From contig JAEMBT020000005.1 in the NCBI GenBank assembly GCA_018873245.2, forward strand, positions 12,198,001 to 12,262,000: DNA of 64,000 nt. The letters are read 5' to 3'. A program made the position numbers and the translations under genes. This document shows, in pieces, positions 24,255-34,190 of the stretch. The notes under the pieces were generated by a model. That model was not told where the DNA came from. It made no database searches and saw only the letters and a program-made list of their open reading frames with translations. Position 1 is the stretch's first letter, and each line of letters opens with the position of its first letter. This stretch comes from Archegozetes longisetosus. Lineage: Eukaryota > Arthropoda > Arachnida > Sarcoptiformes > Trhypochthoniidae.

Positions 24255-25608
24255 ACGAGGGAAGTTCGGGACTATGTAATAACCGATTTCAAAAATATTT
24301 TTATGGCATAAATAACATGTCATATGATGTATGAAAAGGCATATAAAAAAGGCTGACCGCTAGACACTTACGAGTTATGACCACTCAAAGAGTGATTTCC
24401 TATGGTTTATTACTATTAATTCCTATGTTTTTTGCCTATCAAAATGTACTCTAATTCAGTCAAATTACTCAATGGATGGCACTAATATTGTTAACAATGA
24501 AAAACTTCAAATCAATTTGAATAAAAAAAATGATAATCTGAAATTTCATATATATCTAAAAGTAAGTTTCTATATATCGATTGTTCTAAATTTTTCGTAT
24601 CTATCATGTCTTTTAAATTCAATGGATTTCTAAAGAAATTTGTTAAGAGATATGACAAATACGAAAATTTAGAACTATCGATATATAGAAACTTACTTTT
24701 AAATATGAAACTTCAGATTATCTTTTTTTGTTCAAGATTATTTGAAATTTTTCCTTATTAACAATATTATTGCCATCCATTGAGTAATTTGACTGAATTA
24801 GAGTACTTATTTGATAGGCAAAATACATAGGAATCAATAGTAATAGGTAGGGATGTGCAGAGGCGGTCTTTACCGAAAATTTTGGATTAGTCCGAATGCC
24901 CTTAAACGTTACCATAGACACGATTTAATATTAACCAAGCATAATTAACGCAAACTATTTTTCCCGTTCTTCCCGAATCCGAATATTTCATACCGAATTT
25001 CCGAAAATACTACTTTCTTCCCGAAATTACCAAATATTACCCTTAATTTTGTAAAATTAACAAAATTCTCGACTATAGTCCGCACTTTTAAATTTATCGA
25101 AATTTTAAAATTTTGTAATTTCACGTATAAGCAGAACCTGTAAATTTGAGTACTTATTTAAAGTATAATATGCAGCTCATCAGATTGTTATACCCAAGAG
25201 ACTATTTATCTTTGACTCATATTTACCAATGAATTTAAACAAAAGCTGTACTTTTGTTCTGAATTTAACGATAGTTCAAATGAAGTGACAACAAGTGAAA
25301 TGTAAACGTAACATTCAAGCTTGCATTGCCTACTGAATGCCCAATTTTACATTAAATTTTATTCCCCAATTATTCCTGAATTGACTTAATTTTTATTCCC
25401 TAATAACCGCCGAAATTTCCTTGTATTATAACCGTTGCTGCACATCCCTAGTAATAGGCCTTAGAAAATCAATTTTTGAGTAGTCATAACTTGTGAGTGT
25501 CTAGCGGTCAGCCTTTTTTATACGTCATTTCGAACATCATATGACATGTTATTTATGCTATAAAAATATTTTTGAAATCGGTTATTACATAGTCCCGAAC
25601 TTCCGTTG
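24255..25608. mobile_element. TA-flanked foldback element interrupted by a hAT MITE
   Basis: Inverted arms start ACGAGGGAAGTTCGGGAC at 24255 and end GTCCCGAACTTCCGTTG at 25608, with TA on both sides (24253-24254, 25609-25610). Each arm is about 350 bp, including CTATGTAATAACCGATTTC and CATATGATG landmarks, around a ~50-bp centre near 24630. The right arm is split by the 603-bp MITE at 24848-25450. Without it the element would be ~743 bp. The inner arms are related to the element at 35690-36574 (GATTCGGGACTATGTAATGA). It is non-coding. Confidence 0.8.
24848..25450. mobile_element. hAT MITE, TAGGGATGTGCA type (603 bp)
   Basis: Termini TAGGGATGTGCAGAGG and TTGCTGCACATCCCTA are inverted. The element is bounded by an exact 8-bp target duplication GTAATAGG (24840-24847 and 25451-25458), the hAT signature. 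It carries subterminal CCCGAA-type motifs and no coding region. It sits inside the right arm of the foldback element at 24255-25608 and so is younger than that element. Confidence 0.92.
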
Positions 25609-25714
25609 TAAGATGAATATTGTTCATCAAATTGTTCGTATATAACAACATCGAACCTTAAAGTGGTTTTCTCGTAAAGATAGTTTTTGCATTTAGAACC
25701 TTATAACTCTCAGC

Positions 25715-25901
25715 TAGCGTTACCAAACATTCCAGAATTGATCGGTACAGTCAGTATAAATTAACCTCTGAGTCCCAAAGAAGAAAAGGGACCAAAGACA
25801 TCAAAAAACTTTATTGGTGAACATTTGGACCCTATTTTCTACTGAAACTCAGAGGTTAGTATATACTGTATCGGACAGTTCCAAGACATTTGGCAACGCT
25901 A
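25715..25901. mobile_element. Short hAT-like MITE (187 bp)
   Basis: The left end is TAGCGTTACCAAAC and the right end its inverted match (TTTGGCAACGCTA). The flanking 8-mers CTCTCAGC (25707-25714) and CTCTCAGA (25902-25909) form a 7/8 target duplication. The inverted arms also share ACTAACCTCTGAG-type sequence. It is non-coding. Confidence 0.8.
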
Positions 25902-26590
25902 CTCTCAGATGACATAAGGATTATTAGTTCTTACATAAGTATTAATAATCAATTCATGAGAATACAGTAAAAGCTCGATATAGCAAATCTCGATGTTACG
26001 AATCTCGATATAACGAACATACTTCACGTGCACTAAATATGTTTAACATTCGATATAAAGTACCTTCGGACAAAAAATATGTCAAAATGTGCGCTCAAAA
26101 AGCAATAAAATCTAATGGGAATTGAACCAAATAAAGGAAAGATTGAGTAGATAATAATGACTTTAATTTTTGAAGTTATTTTTCTAAAAAATATCTACAT
26201 GTACTACATTCATAAGGGCTTAAAAAAAGTTATTAAAACGTTCTAATTTTTCATGAATCTGAGGCACATTATATTTCAATTGGAAGAAAATTTCTATGCC
26301 CCAGAAATAATTCCAGAAATATTTCTAGAAACTTTCTAGAAAGTTTCTCGCCAAGAGATAATTTCTAGAAAATTTCCAAAGACTATTCAGACCTTAGTTC
26401 TTCAAGTCTTTAAGACTCTGACCTCAAGACCTTGACTTCGATATAAAACAAATCTATAAATGTAATATCTTATAATGATAAGCTTTTATGCAAGAAATCG
26501 AGTGATTTTTGAAATCATTATAAAAGACAACAAAATTTATATCAGAATCTAAATGTGTAAGCATACGCTTAGTTTACTGACTCCCTATGA
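25902..26590. other. Intergenic with pogo/Tigger-like end and TTCTAGAA cluster
   Basis: At 25966-26090, CAGTAAAAGCTCGATATAGC followed by repeated CTCGATATAACGAA-type units resembles the terminus of a pogo/Tigger element. No second end was found. At about 26300-26370 several TTC-nn-GAA inverted units cluster (TTCCAGAA, TTCTAGAA repeated). No gene is seen. Confidence 0.45.
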
Positions 26591-27118
26591 CCCCTTCACT
26601 CCAAATATACAGGTCACACCCTTGTTGACCCCTAATTTAGTCTCCACCCACTGTTATGTACAATCTTTGCCAAAACCGAGTACTTAGGTACGAAAAGTCA
26701 AACGGTTCAGATCCGAAACTTTCGATTTAGGTATAAAAAACGAACTTTAAAAGGTAAACTCGGTAGTCGTTGAAAAATGGTTGAGTGGGTCTAAAAATAG
26801 ACTTAAATTAACTTATGATAAAGTGAGATAGAACCAGTTTATTTTAGAAAGAATGAAAAGGTAAACACTAAAAATTGTATACATTATTAAGGATATAAGG
26901 ACGTATATTATTTTGTGATTGTTACTGTGGGTTTATAGTTTATTTATCGTATTTGTATATTCATCAAGAATGTCAATTTTTACTTCATTCAATTAATTGT
27001 TAATAATGATACGTATAAAGTCAATGTTTAATCATTTTAATTTATATAAGCGTTGTCGGTGCTTCATTTTCAACGGTGGCAATAGAACGATGTGATTCGT
27101 CGAAATCCTCATAATCAT
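26591..27118. repeat. Left arm of 528-bp inverted duplication around the DM9 gene
   Basis: Near-identical in inverted orientation to 28412-28938. It contains the last ~77 coding bases of the DM9 gene (27042-27118), its stop, and ~450 bp of 3' flank including an AATAAA-like signal (minus strand, 26939-26944). This arm is the original, because it is continuous with the coding exon. Confidence 0.9.
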
Positions 27119-28272
27119 TTATTGACAGTATGTTATTATCATCGTATGCATTCACTCTTTCGTTAATCGACTTAGCATAGTAACCGTCATCATAAACATA
27201 GCCTATATTCATAAATTATAATAACATGTTACAAGATTATAAGATCAAAAGCTGATAGAAGTGTAAATATTCAGAAACAAAATTTAATAATAAACATACC
27301 CTGATAATCAGACAAGTTTCTCTGTATTCTGCCGGCGGCGCAGCCAACCGGCACAGTGGTATTAGTTTGCCTATATACCCAAAACACGATACAAGTTGCG
27401 ACAACAACAATTAAAAGAACGCAGATGGTTATCACCGCAATTATCATCCATGTGAACCATTTATCTTTGTCACCCGTATCGGGTTTGTCAGTTACAGGCT
27501 TCTTGTCATCGATTGGAACCGATGTCGTTAAAGTAGACTCATTCAGTGATAAACCTTTCGGATCGGTGGTCAACTCACAAGTTAGTAAACGTGTTGGCCA
27601 TTTTTTCCGTTTACATAAATACTCAGCACCGTTAAATGCAACACTTACTACCTCGCTATATAAATTAACTTTACCAGAAATAATCGTTGAGTAACTCGTG
27701 TTCGAGATAATGTTCTTTAATTCGCTGAAATGGCCAGCAACTAATGCACTATATTTTTCATCATTATATATCTGTTCGACGAGATATGCAGTCAATTCGC
27801 ATTGGCCAATGAAGAGCGGCACCGGTCCACCAGTTTGCCCTGGAGACGCTTCGATACCACCTTCGATGGCTGTAGCTGGTTTAGCCGGACCTTCAATTGG
27901 TTTCCATGTATAATAACCGTCTGGCGGATTAAGTAATAATTCAAAAGTCGTTTTCTTGATTTCTTGACCATCATATGAAACATAACAATAATATGTGCTG
28001 TCATGGATACGCCCTTTGCCAACTATTAGGTGTCTTTCGTGATTAGCCCTACAGACAAATATTTCCGCGTTGTCAACATCATAACCGCCGATGACGGGGT
28101 TGTCTCGTAATTTCAAGAACGAAATTTGTTTCCAATTGTTATTTTCATTGCCTGTGAAATTTGATTACTAATCAATGGTTAATAAATAATTTGGCTAAAA
28201 CTTACATTGGGCATACGTCATACAAACAAAGTCGATCGCAAATACCATCGTGAAGACAAATTTAGTTATCAT
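27042..28272 (-). CDS. DM9-domain single-pass membrane protein
   Basis: Three exons in phase: 28272-28206, 28151-27300, 27202-27042, giving 359 residues. Exon 1 encodes a signal peptide (MITKFVFTMVFAIDFVC...). Residues ~28-95 form a DM9 repeat (DUF3421): W-K-Q, NPVIGGYDVDNAEIFVCRAN, YVSYDGQEIKKTTFELL. The region ~110-215 has paired cysteines and may be a second, diverged lectin-like unit. A Thr/Asp-rich stalk is followed by a membrane helix at ~256-284 (WMIIAVITICVLLIVVVATC) and an acidic cytoplasmic tail ending PTTLI. DM9 proteins are known as secreted or cytosolic mannose-binding or stress-responsive proteins in invertebrates. A membrane-anchored form is my inference here. The gene lies between inverted copies of its own 3' end. 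Confidence 0.85.
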
Positions 28273-28411
28273 TGTGGTGAATTTCTTCAAGACTACTAAC
28301 TATTTCTCCACTTATTTCAATCTGATGACTCACTAAATAATCTGTTCAATAATAACGCTTTCTGATTATTATCTTTATTCATATACGTAGGAACAAATCC
28401 GTTTCCTTTGT

Positions 28412-28938
28412 ATGATTATGAGGATTTCGACGAATCATATCGTTCTATTGCCACCGTTTAAAATGAAGCACCGACAACGCTAGTATATATGGAAATGATT
28501 AAACATTAGCTTTATACGTATCATTATTAACAATTAATTGAATGAAGTAAAAACTGACATCTTAATGAATATACAAATACGATAAATAAACTATAAACCC
28601 ACAGTAACAATCACAAAATAATATACGTCCTTATATCCTTAATAATGTATACAATTTTTAGTGTTTACCTTTTCATTCTTTCTAAAATAAACTGGTTCTA
28701 TCTCACTTTATCATAAGTTAATTTAAGTCTATTTTTAGACCCACTCAACCATTTTTCAACGACTACCGAGTTTACCTTTTAAAGTTCGTTTTTTATACCT
28801 AAATCGAAAGTTTCGGATCTGAACCGTTTGACTTTTCGTACCTAAGTACTCGGTTTTGGCAAAGATTGTACATAACAGTGGGTGGAGACTAAATTAGGGG
28901 TCAACAAGGGTGTGACCTGTATATTTGGAGTGAAGGGG
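28412..28938. repeat. Right arm: inverted copy of the DM9 gene 3' end
   Basis: An inverted duplicate of 26591-27118 placed about 140 bp upstream of the DM9 start codon. It reproduces the end of the last exon but with a stop substitution (GTTGAAAAT to GTTTAAAAT), so it is not coding. It probably overlaps the gene's promoter region. Confidence 0.9.
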
Positions 28939-29157
28939 AGTTAATATATATGCATATCTATAGGGATCCCAATAACCCGATATTTACCTTTTTCGAAATC
29001 TAGCTAAACCTCTATTTTATTTTAGGTTTCTTGAAAATCCAGATTTCAGTAGGTAAACTTAAATACTTTTATATACTTAAATATTTCATTACAAGTTCCA
29101 ACTCTTGTCTTCTTATTAGGTTTGGAGAGAAACGAAAATTTGAACTTTGAATTTGAA

Positions 29158-29544
29158 TTTGAAACTAAAAAGGCTTAAAAAAATTAAATGATAAGGTTAG
29201 ACAGAAAACTGTTTAACATTAATCAAAACTGAATCATAGTTCAAATTTTTTGAGATTAAATGCTGGCCACAAAAATGCTTTTTTAAAACATTTATTAAAT
29301 ATTATAGAATAATATTAATCCTACTCATTAACAACCTCAAGATTGCGCAAGATTAAATAAATGTTTTAAAACAGTAATTTTGTGGCTAGCATTTAATCTC
29401 TAAAAAGTTCGAACTATGATTCAGTTTTGAGACAGCTTTCTTATATAGAAGTCCGTTCTCTTAAAGGACTCGATGACTAAATGTCAAGCATTAGTTTTCT
29501 ATCTAACCTTATTATTTAATTTTTTAAGTCTTTTTGGTTTCAAA
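29158..29544. repeat. ~387-bp inverted-repeat element
   Basis: The left arm (GAAACTAAAAAGGCTTAAAA..., GATTAAATGCTGGCCACAAA) pairs with the inverted right arm ending ...TTTTTGGTTTC at about 29543. The right arm contains an extra ~60 bp (29432-29495). The loop centre lies near 29320. It is non-coding, MITE-like. Confidence 0.7.
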
Positions 29545-30037
29545 AGTCAAGCAAGGAGTACATTTCGACTTCCATGCTTGATATATAAAGTAGATACTTA
29601 ACAATGCAATCGTGAGTTTTGAATGGAGATTGAAAAATTATTTTTCATCTTTTAACGAAAAAAGTTTACAAAACTATTATACAATATGTTAAATTATTTG
29701 ATTATTGACATACAATACTTAATTTGAAACATACAAGCATCTAGGTCAATCAATCACCCGCCAGTCAATGTGGGTATAAAATTAAAACTTATGATGGGTA
29801 GAATCGAAAGCAGAAAGAACTTTTCAAAAATATAATGGCTGAGAGGAGGTAGGCTCTTTTTTAATTGACATCTAAAAAATTAAAAATTCAATGTTTTACC
29901 CACTTTTATCAAAGAATAATTATGCAAAATCCAGATTCAATCTCGGTATCGGGATAGTGCTAAATATAATATTTAGTTATAGTTCTAATCGCTAACATAA
30001 TAATAATTTTTCCCAAATTGCAAAAATAGGTCCTGTT
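29545..30037. other. Intergenic, nothing recognised
   Basis: AT-rich spacer with no gene or repeat that I can identify. Confidence 0.4.
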
Positions 30038-30569
30038 AAAGGGGGTTTCCAACAGACTATTGGATTCCTGCCTATATCAAGCACCGTCACACCCCAGCAA
30101 TGTATACATCATTGGAAAGGTCTTGAAGAGTAGATCAACTTTGTCTATAGACTCAGCTTGGCAGCTCGTGTTCTAAGGCCGCTAGATGGCGAAAACTGTT
30201 CACCCGCTGCAATAGAATATAGATATGATTTGATCAAGGTTTTACACCAAATCGACTATGCTGAATCCATATTTCGATGTTACATTATGACATCTCTTGT
30301 AGCTACTGAGATGTGTGACCAGACCCTGGATTGAGCAGGGGTCATAATGGTTTTAGGGGGATGGTGGCCATCCAGGAACCCACTAGGGGGCCTGGACGGC
30401 TCAACCTCTTGGGGTGTCTGTTTAGACAAATGGCTGCTTATGCCAGCCTTGGACTAAGAGCAGGGGCTTGGTAAGGCAGTCAGCAGACCCCTCAGAGTTA
30501 ACCATTCCTCCTGGCTTTTAATTTAAAAGCTAAAGGGAGAGCGCACTGGGTGCCCACATTGCTGATTAC

Positions 30570-32442
30570 TAAAGACAAGAAATTGCGGAGAATCCCTAAT
30601 TTTAGAATCGAGTCACAATCAACGGAGATTCTCTAAAACAATGAATTGGCCTAATTAGCATCTAATTAAGAGTTTTAATTGTTCCCGAAAATCCCAAATC
30701 GGCAAATTGTTTCCCTAAAGTCCTGAAACTCAATATTTTCCACCTAAACTATAATTTTGCACCTGTTACGCATATTTTAAGCCTGAACCTGGACAAAGCT
30801 TAATCCTGTGTGGATTCTTTATTTTGATAAGAACAAGTGTAAGGTCTTAAAAAGCGTATCATAGGACTAGTTTCAGTTAAAATTTTGCATTTAGAAGGTA
30901 TAGATGTGCTTTAGTTTGATTCAAAATGGGAAAAAGTTTGAAAGAAAAATTAACTTTAATTGTTAATAGACACAATGATTTATATTTGAGTGATAGTAAG
31001 TTGATGTGCAGTGTTTGTTCAGAAAACATTAATTTCGATCATAAACATGGAAAACAAAGGGTTGAACCGCATTTAAACTCTGCGAAACACAGGAAAAAAG
31101 CAAGTGAATCAACGTCAAGACAAATATCAATACCAAATATGTTTCTGGAGTCATCTTTGAAGGGTAAAGAATCGCATAATTTTTGTAAGAAGCTAGCTGA
31201 AGCATTCATGAGTGCAGACATTCCGTTTGAGAAATTAAACAACCAAAAATTAATAGATTTTTTGTTTGAGTTTACAAAACAAAATATTCCTCATCCAGAC
31301 ACTTTAAGGAAAAATTACGCTGATGAAATTTATGAAGAGAAACTGAAAATTATCAGGCAAATAATTGATGAAAATGATGTCTATTTGATAATCGACGACA
31401 CAACTGACTCTAAAAATCGTTATTTTTTCAACGCACTCGTCGGTAAATTAGATGTCACTTTTTCAAATCCGATGCTGATTTCAACGCAATTTTTGGAAAA
31501 TGTAAATTCCACTACTTTAAATCAAGCAATTACTAAGGTTTGTCAAATTTTATGGCCTGATAGTATCAAATTCGAAAAGCTAGTCTTAGTTGTGTCAAAT
31601 CAAACCCCAACTATGATAAAAGCTATGTCTGATGCTAAAATAATTTTTCCGAATCTCATACATATTACTTGCTTGGCTCATTCGCTTCATCGTGTATGTG
31701 AATCTATACGTGAAAACAATCCAAAAATTGACAAATTTATTGCTGTGATGAAGAAAATTTTGAGAAAATCACCACTAAGAAGACAAAATTTCAAATCAGT
31801 TTGCAAAATTAAACTTCCTCCTGTTCCCGTGGTCACTCGTTGGGGTAGTTGGTTGGGATCGTCATTCTACTTTTTGGATAACTTTGATAATATCAAAATA
31901 TTTATTGATCAATTGAAAAATGAAAATAACTCAGCCATTATCTCAGCCAAAAAGTTAGTGAATGATCCTGTTTTAAAGCAACAACTACTCAGTTTGCATT
32001 CATTCAGATTTTTACCGGAGAAAATTAAATGCTTGGAATCAAATTTTCTCAGCAAACAGCAACAGTTTCAAGTTATTCAAGTTAAAGAAAAGTTGTCAGG
32101 TTTTGCACTTCAAAAATTAGAAAGAAGTCTTTCGAAAAATCCTGATCTCGACGATTTTATGAAACTCGATCATAGTATGGATTTCCTCATCAGAACCTCA
32201 TTTGCACCACTCACTTCAGTAGCGGTTGAACGGTCATTCTCAACTTATAAATCTATTTTAACAGATCGAAGACACAATTTAACTGAGAAGAACATTGAAA
32301 AAATGAATGTTGTACAGTTTAATAACTTTATCTGATCATTTTAATAGAAAATAATCAATATTAAGTGTCACGAATTTTTCCCGAATTAGTTAAAAAAGTT
32401 CCCGAATAATACCCAAATTTTGTCCCCAATATCTTGTCTTTA
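30570..32442 (+). mobile_element. Autonomous-looking hAT transposon (1873 bp)
   Basis: The termini TAAAGACAAGAAATTG (left) and CAATATCTTGTCTTTA (right, inverted) are bounded by 8-bp target duplications CTGATTAC (30562-30569) and ATGATTAC (32443-32450), 7/8 identical. A single intact transposase frame fills 30926-32335. CCCGAA/CCCAAAT-type motifs recur in both subterminal regions. It has all the parts of an autonomous element. Activity is untested. Confidence 0.9.
30926..32335 (+). CDS. hAT transposase, intact single exon (469 aa)
   Basis: Transposase of the hAT superfamily, acting in the nucleus on its own element's ends. An N-terminal BED-like zinc finger (residues ~28-58: CSVCSENINFDHKHG...HLNSAKH) is followed by the first catalytic Asp region (LIIDDTTDSKNR, ~152). 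The CxxH signature follows (ITCLAHSLHRVCESI, ~255-270), then the RW block VTRWGSWLGS (~312). The C-terminal dimerisation region carries the catalytic Glu (TSVAVERSFSTYKSI) and DRRHNLTEKNIEKM. The start ATG at 30926 follows an in-frame-clear leader. The organisation resembles CGGBP1-related hAT proteins. There are no internal stops or frameshifts, unlike every other transposase in this window. Codon use is AT-rich like its surroundings. Confidence 0.9.
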   Translation: MGKSLKEKLTLIVNRHNDLYLSDSKLMCSVCSENINFDHKHGKQRVEPHLNSAKHRKKASESTSRQISIPNMFLESSLKGKESHNFCKKLAEAFMSADIPFEKLNNQKLIDFLFEFTKQNIPHPDTLRKNYADEIYEEKLKIIRQIIDENDVYLIIDDTTDSKNRYFFNALVGKLDVTFSNPMLISTQFLENVNSTTLNQAITKVCQILWPDSIKFEKLVLVVSNQTPTMIKAMSDAKIIFPNLIHITCLAHSLHRVCESIRENNPKIDKFIAVMKKILRKSPLRRQNFKSVCKIKLPPVPVVTRWGSWLGSSFYFLDNFDNIKIFIDQLKNENNSAIISAKKLVNDPVLKQQLLSLHSFRFLPEKIKCLESNFLSKQQQFQVIQVKEKLSGFALQKLERSLSKNPDLDDFMKLDHSMDFLIRTSFAPLTSVAVERSFSTYKSILTDRRHNLTEKNIEKMNVVQFNNFI

Positions 32443-33000
32443 ATGATTACTCTAACAATTTCCCCCCAGGTCGCGTTGGGTAAAACTCACTTTCTTAAAT
32501 GTTTACTATTTTCCTATTATTTATGTTTTTGTCGAAAATCTATTATTTTTTTATTAAACCATAGCAGTGGGTGTTAAGAGTACCTCATTATACAAGTATG
32601 GTCCGGACTGCTAGTGGATGAGGGACTTCAAGAGCACACCTCCTTGCGGTGTCCCCTGGTAACACAGATTGTGGCTAAGATACTCTTTATTTAGTATCTA
32701 CTTTAAACTAGTAACTCACTCTATCTCAGTAAATATAAGAGATATCGAAATGCAACCTCGAAATATTGATTCAGCATAGTCGATTTAGTGTAAAACCATG
32801 ATCAAATCATAACTATATTCTATTGGGGCGGCTGTACAGTTTTCGCTCTCTAGCGGCCTTAGGACACGAGCTGCTAAGTTGAGTCTATAGACAAAGTTGA
32901 TCTACTCTTCAAGACCTTTCCAATGATATATATATATTGCTGGTGTGTGACGGTGCTTGAAATAGGCCAGAATCCATAGTCTGTAGGAAACCCCCTTTGA

Positions 33001-33650
33001 TTGGAAATTTTCGCCTCAAAAACAAGTCTTATGGCAAATCTTATACTGTAAATCACTTTTTCGAATGGGTATCCCAAAGAGAACTGTATATGATATAATT
33101 CAAAGAGTAGAAAAGAATAGTTCACTAGATAGAGCAAACGGGTCTGGTTCTAAAGCAATAAAAATGCCAAAAAGAAGATTTAAGCAATTGATCAAAAGAG
33201 TTGATGGCCAGAAAGGTATATCACAGAAAAAATTAAGTCAAAAATTCGGTATACATCATACATACGTCAGCAGATTATTGATCAAAAACAGAGTTAATTA
33301 CTTTTAAACAGAGAGTCTACCGAGAATGATAAAAACAAGTGATTTAACAAAACCAACGTTTCGATTAGTCTGTGATTGGATGATTGAGTCCTAGATGTGA
33401 ACTGATTTGTCAGAGTGAAGTCAAAACACGATACCAACAAATCTTATCGAAGTTGTGATGGATGATGAGTCCTACTTCCCGATGACAGGTGAAAGCATAT
33501 CTGGAAGTGATGGCTACTATTCGGACTATTTGGAATTAGGACAAAACTGAGAGAATTCCGTCCAGAGTATTTTCAAACACTCATGAAAAAAGTTGACTAA
33601 TCTAAGAAAGGCGGCCGATAAAGGCTATGATTATATGTATAAATAAAGTA
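33001..33650 (+). pseudogene. Tc1/IS630-like transposase relic
   Basis: Residues at 33065-33307 give a helix-turn-helix pair (IPKRTVYDIIQRVEKNSSLD and ISQKKLSQKFGIHHTYVSRL) followed by a stop. Further downstream, in other frames, are the family's VVMDDESYFPM (about 33455-33490) and the C-terminal NLRKAADKGYDYM (about 33598-33640). Most of the catalytic core is lost or shifted. It abuts the right end of the palindromic element at 32998. Confidence 0.75.
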
Positions 33651-34190
33651 TAATTATTCTACTTTCCATTCATATAAAGAACGTTTTCATACTTTGTTTA
33701 GTTCTTGATTAAATTAATAATAAATATTGTGCGGGTTCTTAGTCTTATCCCTTCACTCACAAAGATTTTAAATTAATTTTCATGTATAAGAATTGATGGA
33801 ATCACACTTTATAATCTGATCTCAAACAAATTCTGATCCTTAAATTCCGATTTTAACAAGTGGGCAAGATTGTTTATTTTATACAATTTCTAGTGCCAGA
33901 ATTATAACACATGTAAGATGCATTAAAGTATTAAAGCCTTATCAACAAAACAAGTCTATTTGAACAATATTTCTATCTTGTATTTAACCCATAGAGTGGC
34001 CCAAAAACACATCATTGATTTAATCTAGAAAAATATTTCAAGTTAAATTCCAAATTATTTATGAAATCGAAAATTTTGATAGTAACTAAAATCCTTGAAA
34101 TTGTTTTTGGTGAAATTTTGATTTTATTAAAAAAAAGTAAAATCAAGTAAATTTAGCCAACTAATTATTAAGCCAAAATTCATATATTAA
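33651..34190. other. Intergenic, nothing recognised
   Basis: AT-rich 3' flank of DUF229 copy 3. No gene or repeat recognised. Confidence 0.4.

Larger units (their letters stand above)
30038..32998. mobile_element. Large palindrome-ended element hosting a hAT insertion
   Basis: Left arm 30038-30318 and right arm 32716-32998 are inverted copies ~280 bp long. The outer ends read AAAGGGGGTTTCC, with shared landmarks CAAGCACCGTCACAC and GGAAAGGTCTTGAAGAGTAG. Just inside the left arm is an unusually GC-rich ~250-bp block (30320-30570) whose origin I do not recognise. The hAT at 30570-32442 occupies the centre with its own target duplication, so it inserted later. Superfamily of the outer element is unknown. 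Confidence 0.75.

Noticed and set aside
27356..27913. Two plus-strand frames of 112 and 71 codons
   Set aside because: Antisense to the DM9 gene exon, with no domain signal.
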